64,000 bases of DNA from Siphlonurus alternatus. Its lineage: Eukaryota; Arthropoda; Insecta; Ephemeroptera; Siphlonuridae. The stretch is from the NCBI GenBank assembly GCA_949825025.1, contig OX463779.1:35164203-35228202 (forward strand), given 5' to 3'. Under the pieces are notes generated by a model that worked only from the letters and a program-made list of their open reading frames with translations, had not been told where the DNA came from and made no database searches. Positions 63,199 through 64,000 of this stretch are shown here, in pieces. The position numbers and the translations under genes were made by a program. Position 1 is the stretch's first letter, and every line of letters starts with the position of its first letter.

Positions 63199-63882
63199 TC
63201 AATGACCCTTGGACAGCTCGGCCGAGGTGATGCACTCCGTGTTGCTGCCGAGGTCCTCGAGGGAGATGAGGTCCTCGAACGGCGTCACGCCCTCCGCAGC
63301 CATCTCATCACGCACCTGCACACACACGCTCGTCAACACGCAGTCAGTGGAGACAGGGAGGACAAAGGTTACCTGCTCCACCTGAGACAGCACCCTGATG
63401 AGGTTCAGTCCGGCCAGTTTGCGTAGCTCTTCCTCCGTCCAGGGCTGCTCCGTGTCCGCGGCCAGGTGGGCGAACAAGTCAGGGTACTTGGACACATCCT
63501 CCAGACCAGTTGGTACCCTGAGATTACAAAATTCAACCTAGCTTTAAAAATAAAGCAACATCTATTTTACTTTCTTTACAAATTAAATGATTTTCTTGAA
63601 GACCAATATTATGTCTTGAATAATGTTAAAGTAAAAGTCACGTACATAGTGACACCATCGTAGTCACTACCGATGCCCACGTGGTCTACGCCAGCTACTC
63701 TTCGGATGTGGTTAATATGGTCTGCAAAATTAAATATTTAATGAAAAAAAGGTTCATTGTTAATAGACAATTCATGCCTGACATTCTTTAAACATACCAG
63801 CAACGTCTTGAAGTGTAGCATCGAATGCACAATTTACGAATTCGTTATAAAAATTGACCATGACGATTCCATTGTTTTCTCT
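63199..63882 (-). CDS. DPEP: Membrane dipeptidase (M19 family), copy 4, 3' exons only
   Basis: The last four exons of a fourth paralogue: 63798-63882, 63646-63721, 63373-63517, 63199-63315. The gene continues past the right edge; the expected 177-bp exon is not reached by 64000. Exon lengths and phases match copy 3 exactly. Visible motifs are [23 protein letters not shown] (the late substrate-binding aspartate) and [11 protein letters not shown]. It ends [11 protein letters not shown]. By my count the 322 bp covering the final two exons and the 57-bp intron differ from copy 3 at only about 8 positions, while the GSDYDG exon is far more diverged. Confidence 0.9.
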
Positions 63883-64000
63883 CTGAAAAATGATTAGAAA
63901 ATTAAAATTTTTATTTCCAGAGCATGAATAAATGGGATCCTCCTCGATGAATTTATGGTGGTATTTAAGCCATTTTAAATGTTGAGTGCATGGTATATTT

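Overview
This is a 64-kb window of AT-rich nuclear DNA from an animal, most likely an invertebrate. The coding genes are all intron-rich with GT-AG introns. They encode metazoan nuclear, ER and cell-surface proteins, and they sit among microsatellites and many short palindromic transposon remnants (MITEs). The gene set (PNKP, HBP1, Derlin-1, membrane dipeptidases) and the MITE-dense introns would suit a non-bilaterian such as a sponge, but the sequence alone does not settle the phylum. There is no prokaryotic, plasmid or CRISPR content.

Layout. (1) 1-1.8 kb: half of a palindromic minisatellite element, a LINE fragment, and the first coding exon of a Gemin6-like gene (minus). (2) 2.8-10.8 kb: a complete eight-exon PNKP gene (minus) whose introns hold several TTAA-flanked MITEs. 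(3) 10.8-17.6 kb: a gene-poor AT-rich stretch with a local segmental duplication. (4) 17.6-21.5 kb: HBP1 (minus; AXH plus HMG box), with a non-autonomous hAT element in an intron. (5) 22.4-25.2 kb: Derlin-1 (plus), divergent from HBP1. (6) 27.2-49.1 kb: three tandem membrane-dipeptidase genes (M19/DPEP family, minus), each rebuilt here as 11 coding exons with the same phases. (7) 51.3-58.3 kb: an unrecognised coiled-coil, tail-anchored protein gene (minus) that interrupts the array. (8) 58.3-63.2 kb: a gene-free repeat region with a roughly 3-kb foldback element. (9) 63.2-64 kb: the 3' exons of a fourth dipeptidase.

The genes do not form a pathway. PNKP repairs DNA ends, HBP1 is a transcriptional repressor and Derlin-1 acts in ER-associated degradation. 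The dipeptidases form a local family with an N-terminal membrane anchor in place of the vertebrate GPI anchor. The last two exons of copies 3 and 4 are almost identical while the neighbouring exon is clearly diverged, which points to gene conversion.

The least ordinary structures are: a giant inverted repeat of ~131-bp units inside a dipeptidase intron; a 5S-rRNA-derived SINE; three MITE families that share TTAA junctions with one another; a hAT element with a perfect 8-bp target duplication and many GACCGGTC-like motifs; and the foldback element with ~650-bp arms. I saw no clear evidence of a wholly new biological system. The hairpin-forming minisatellite element is the best candidate for something undescribed.
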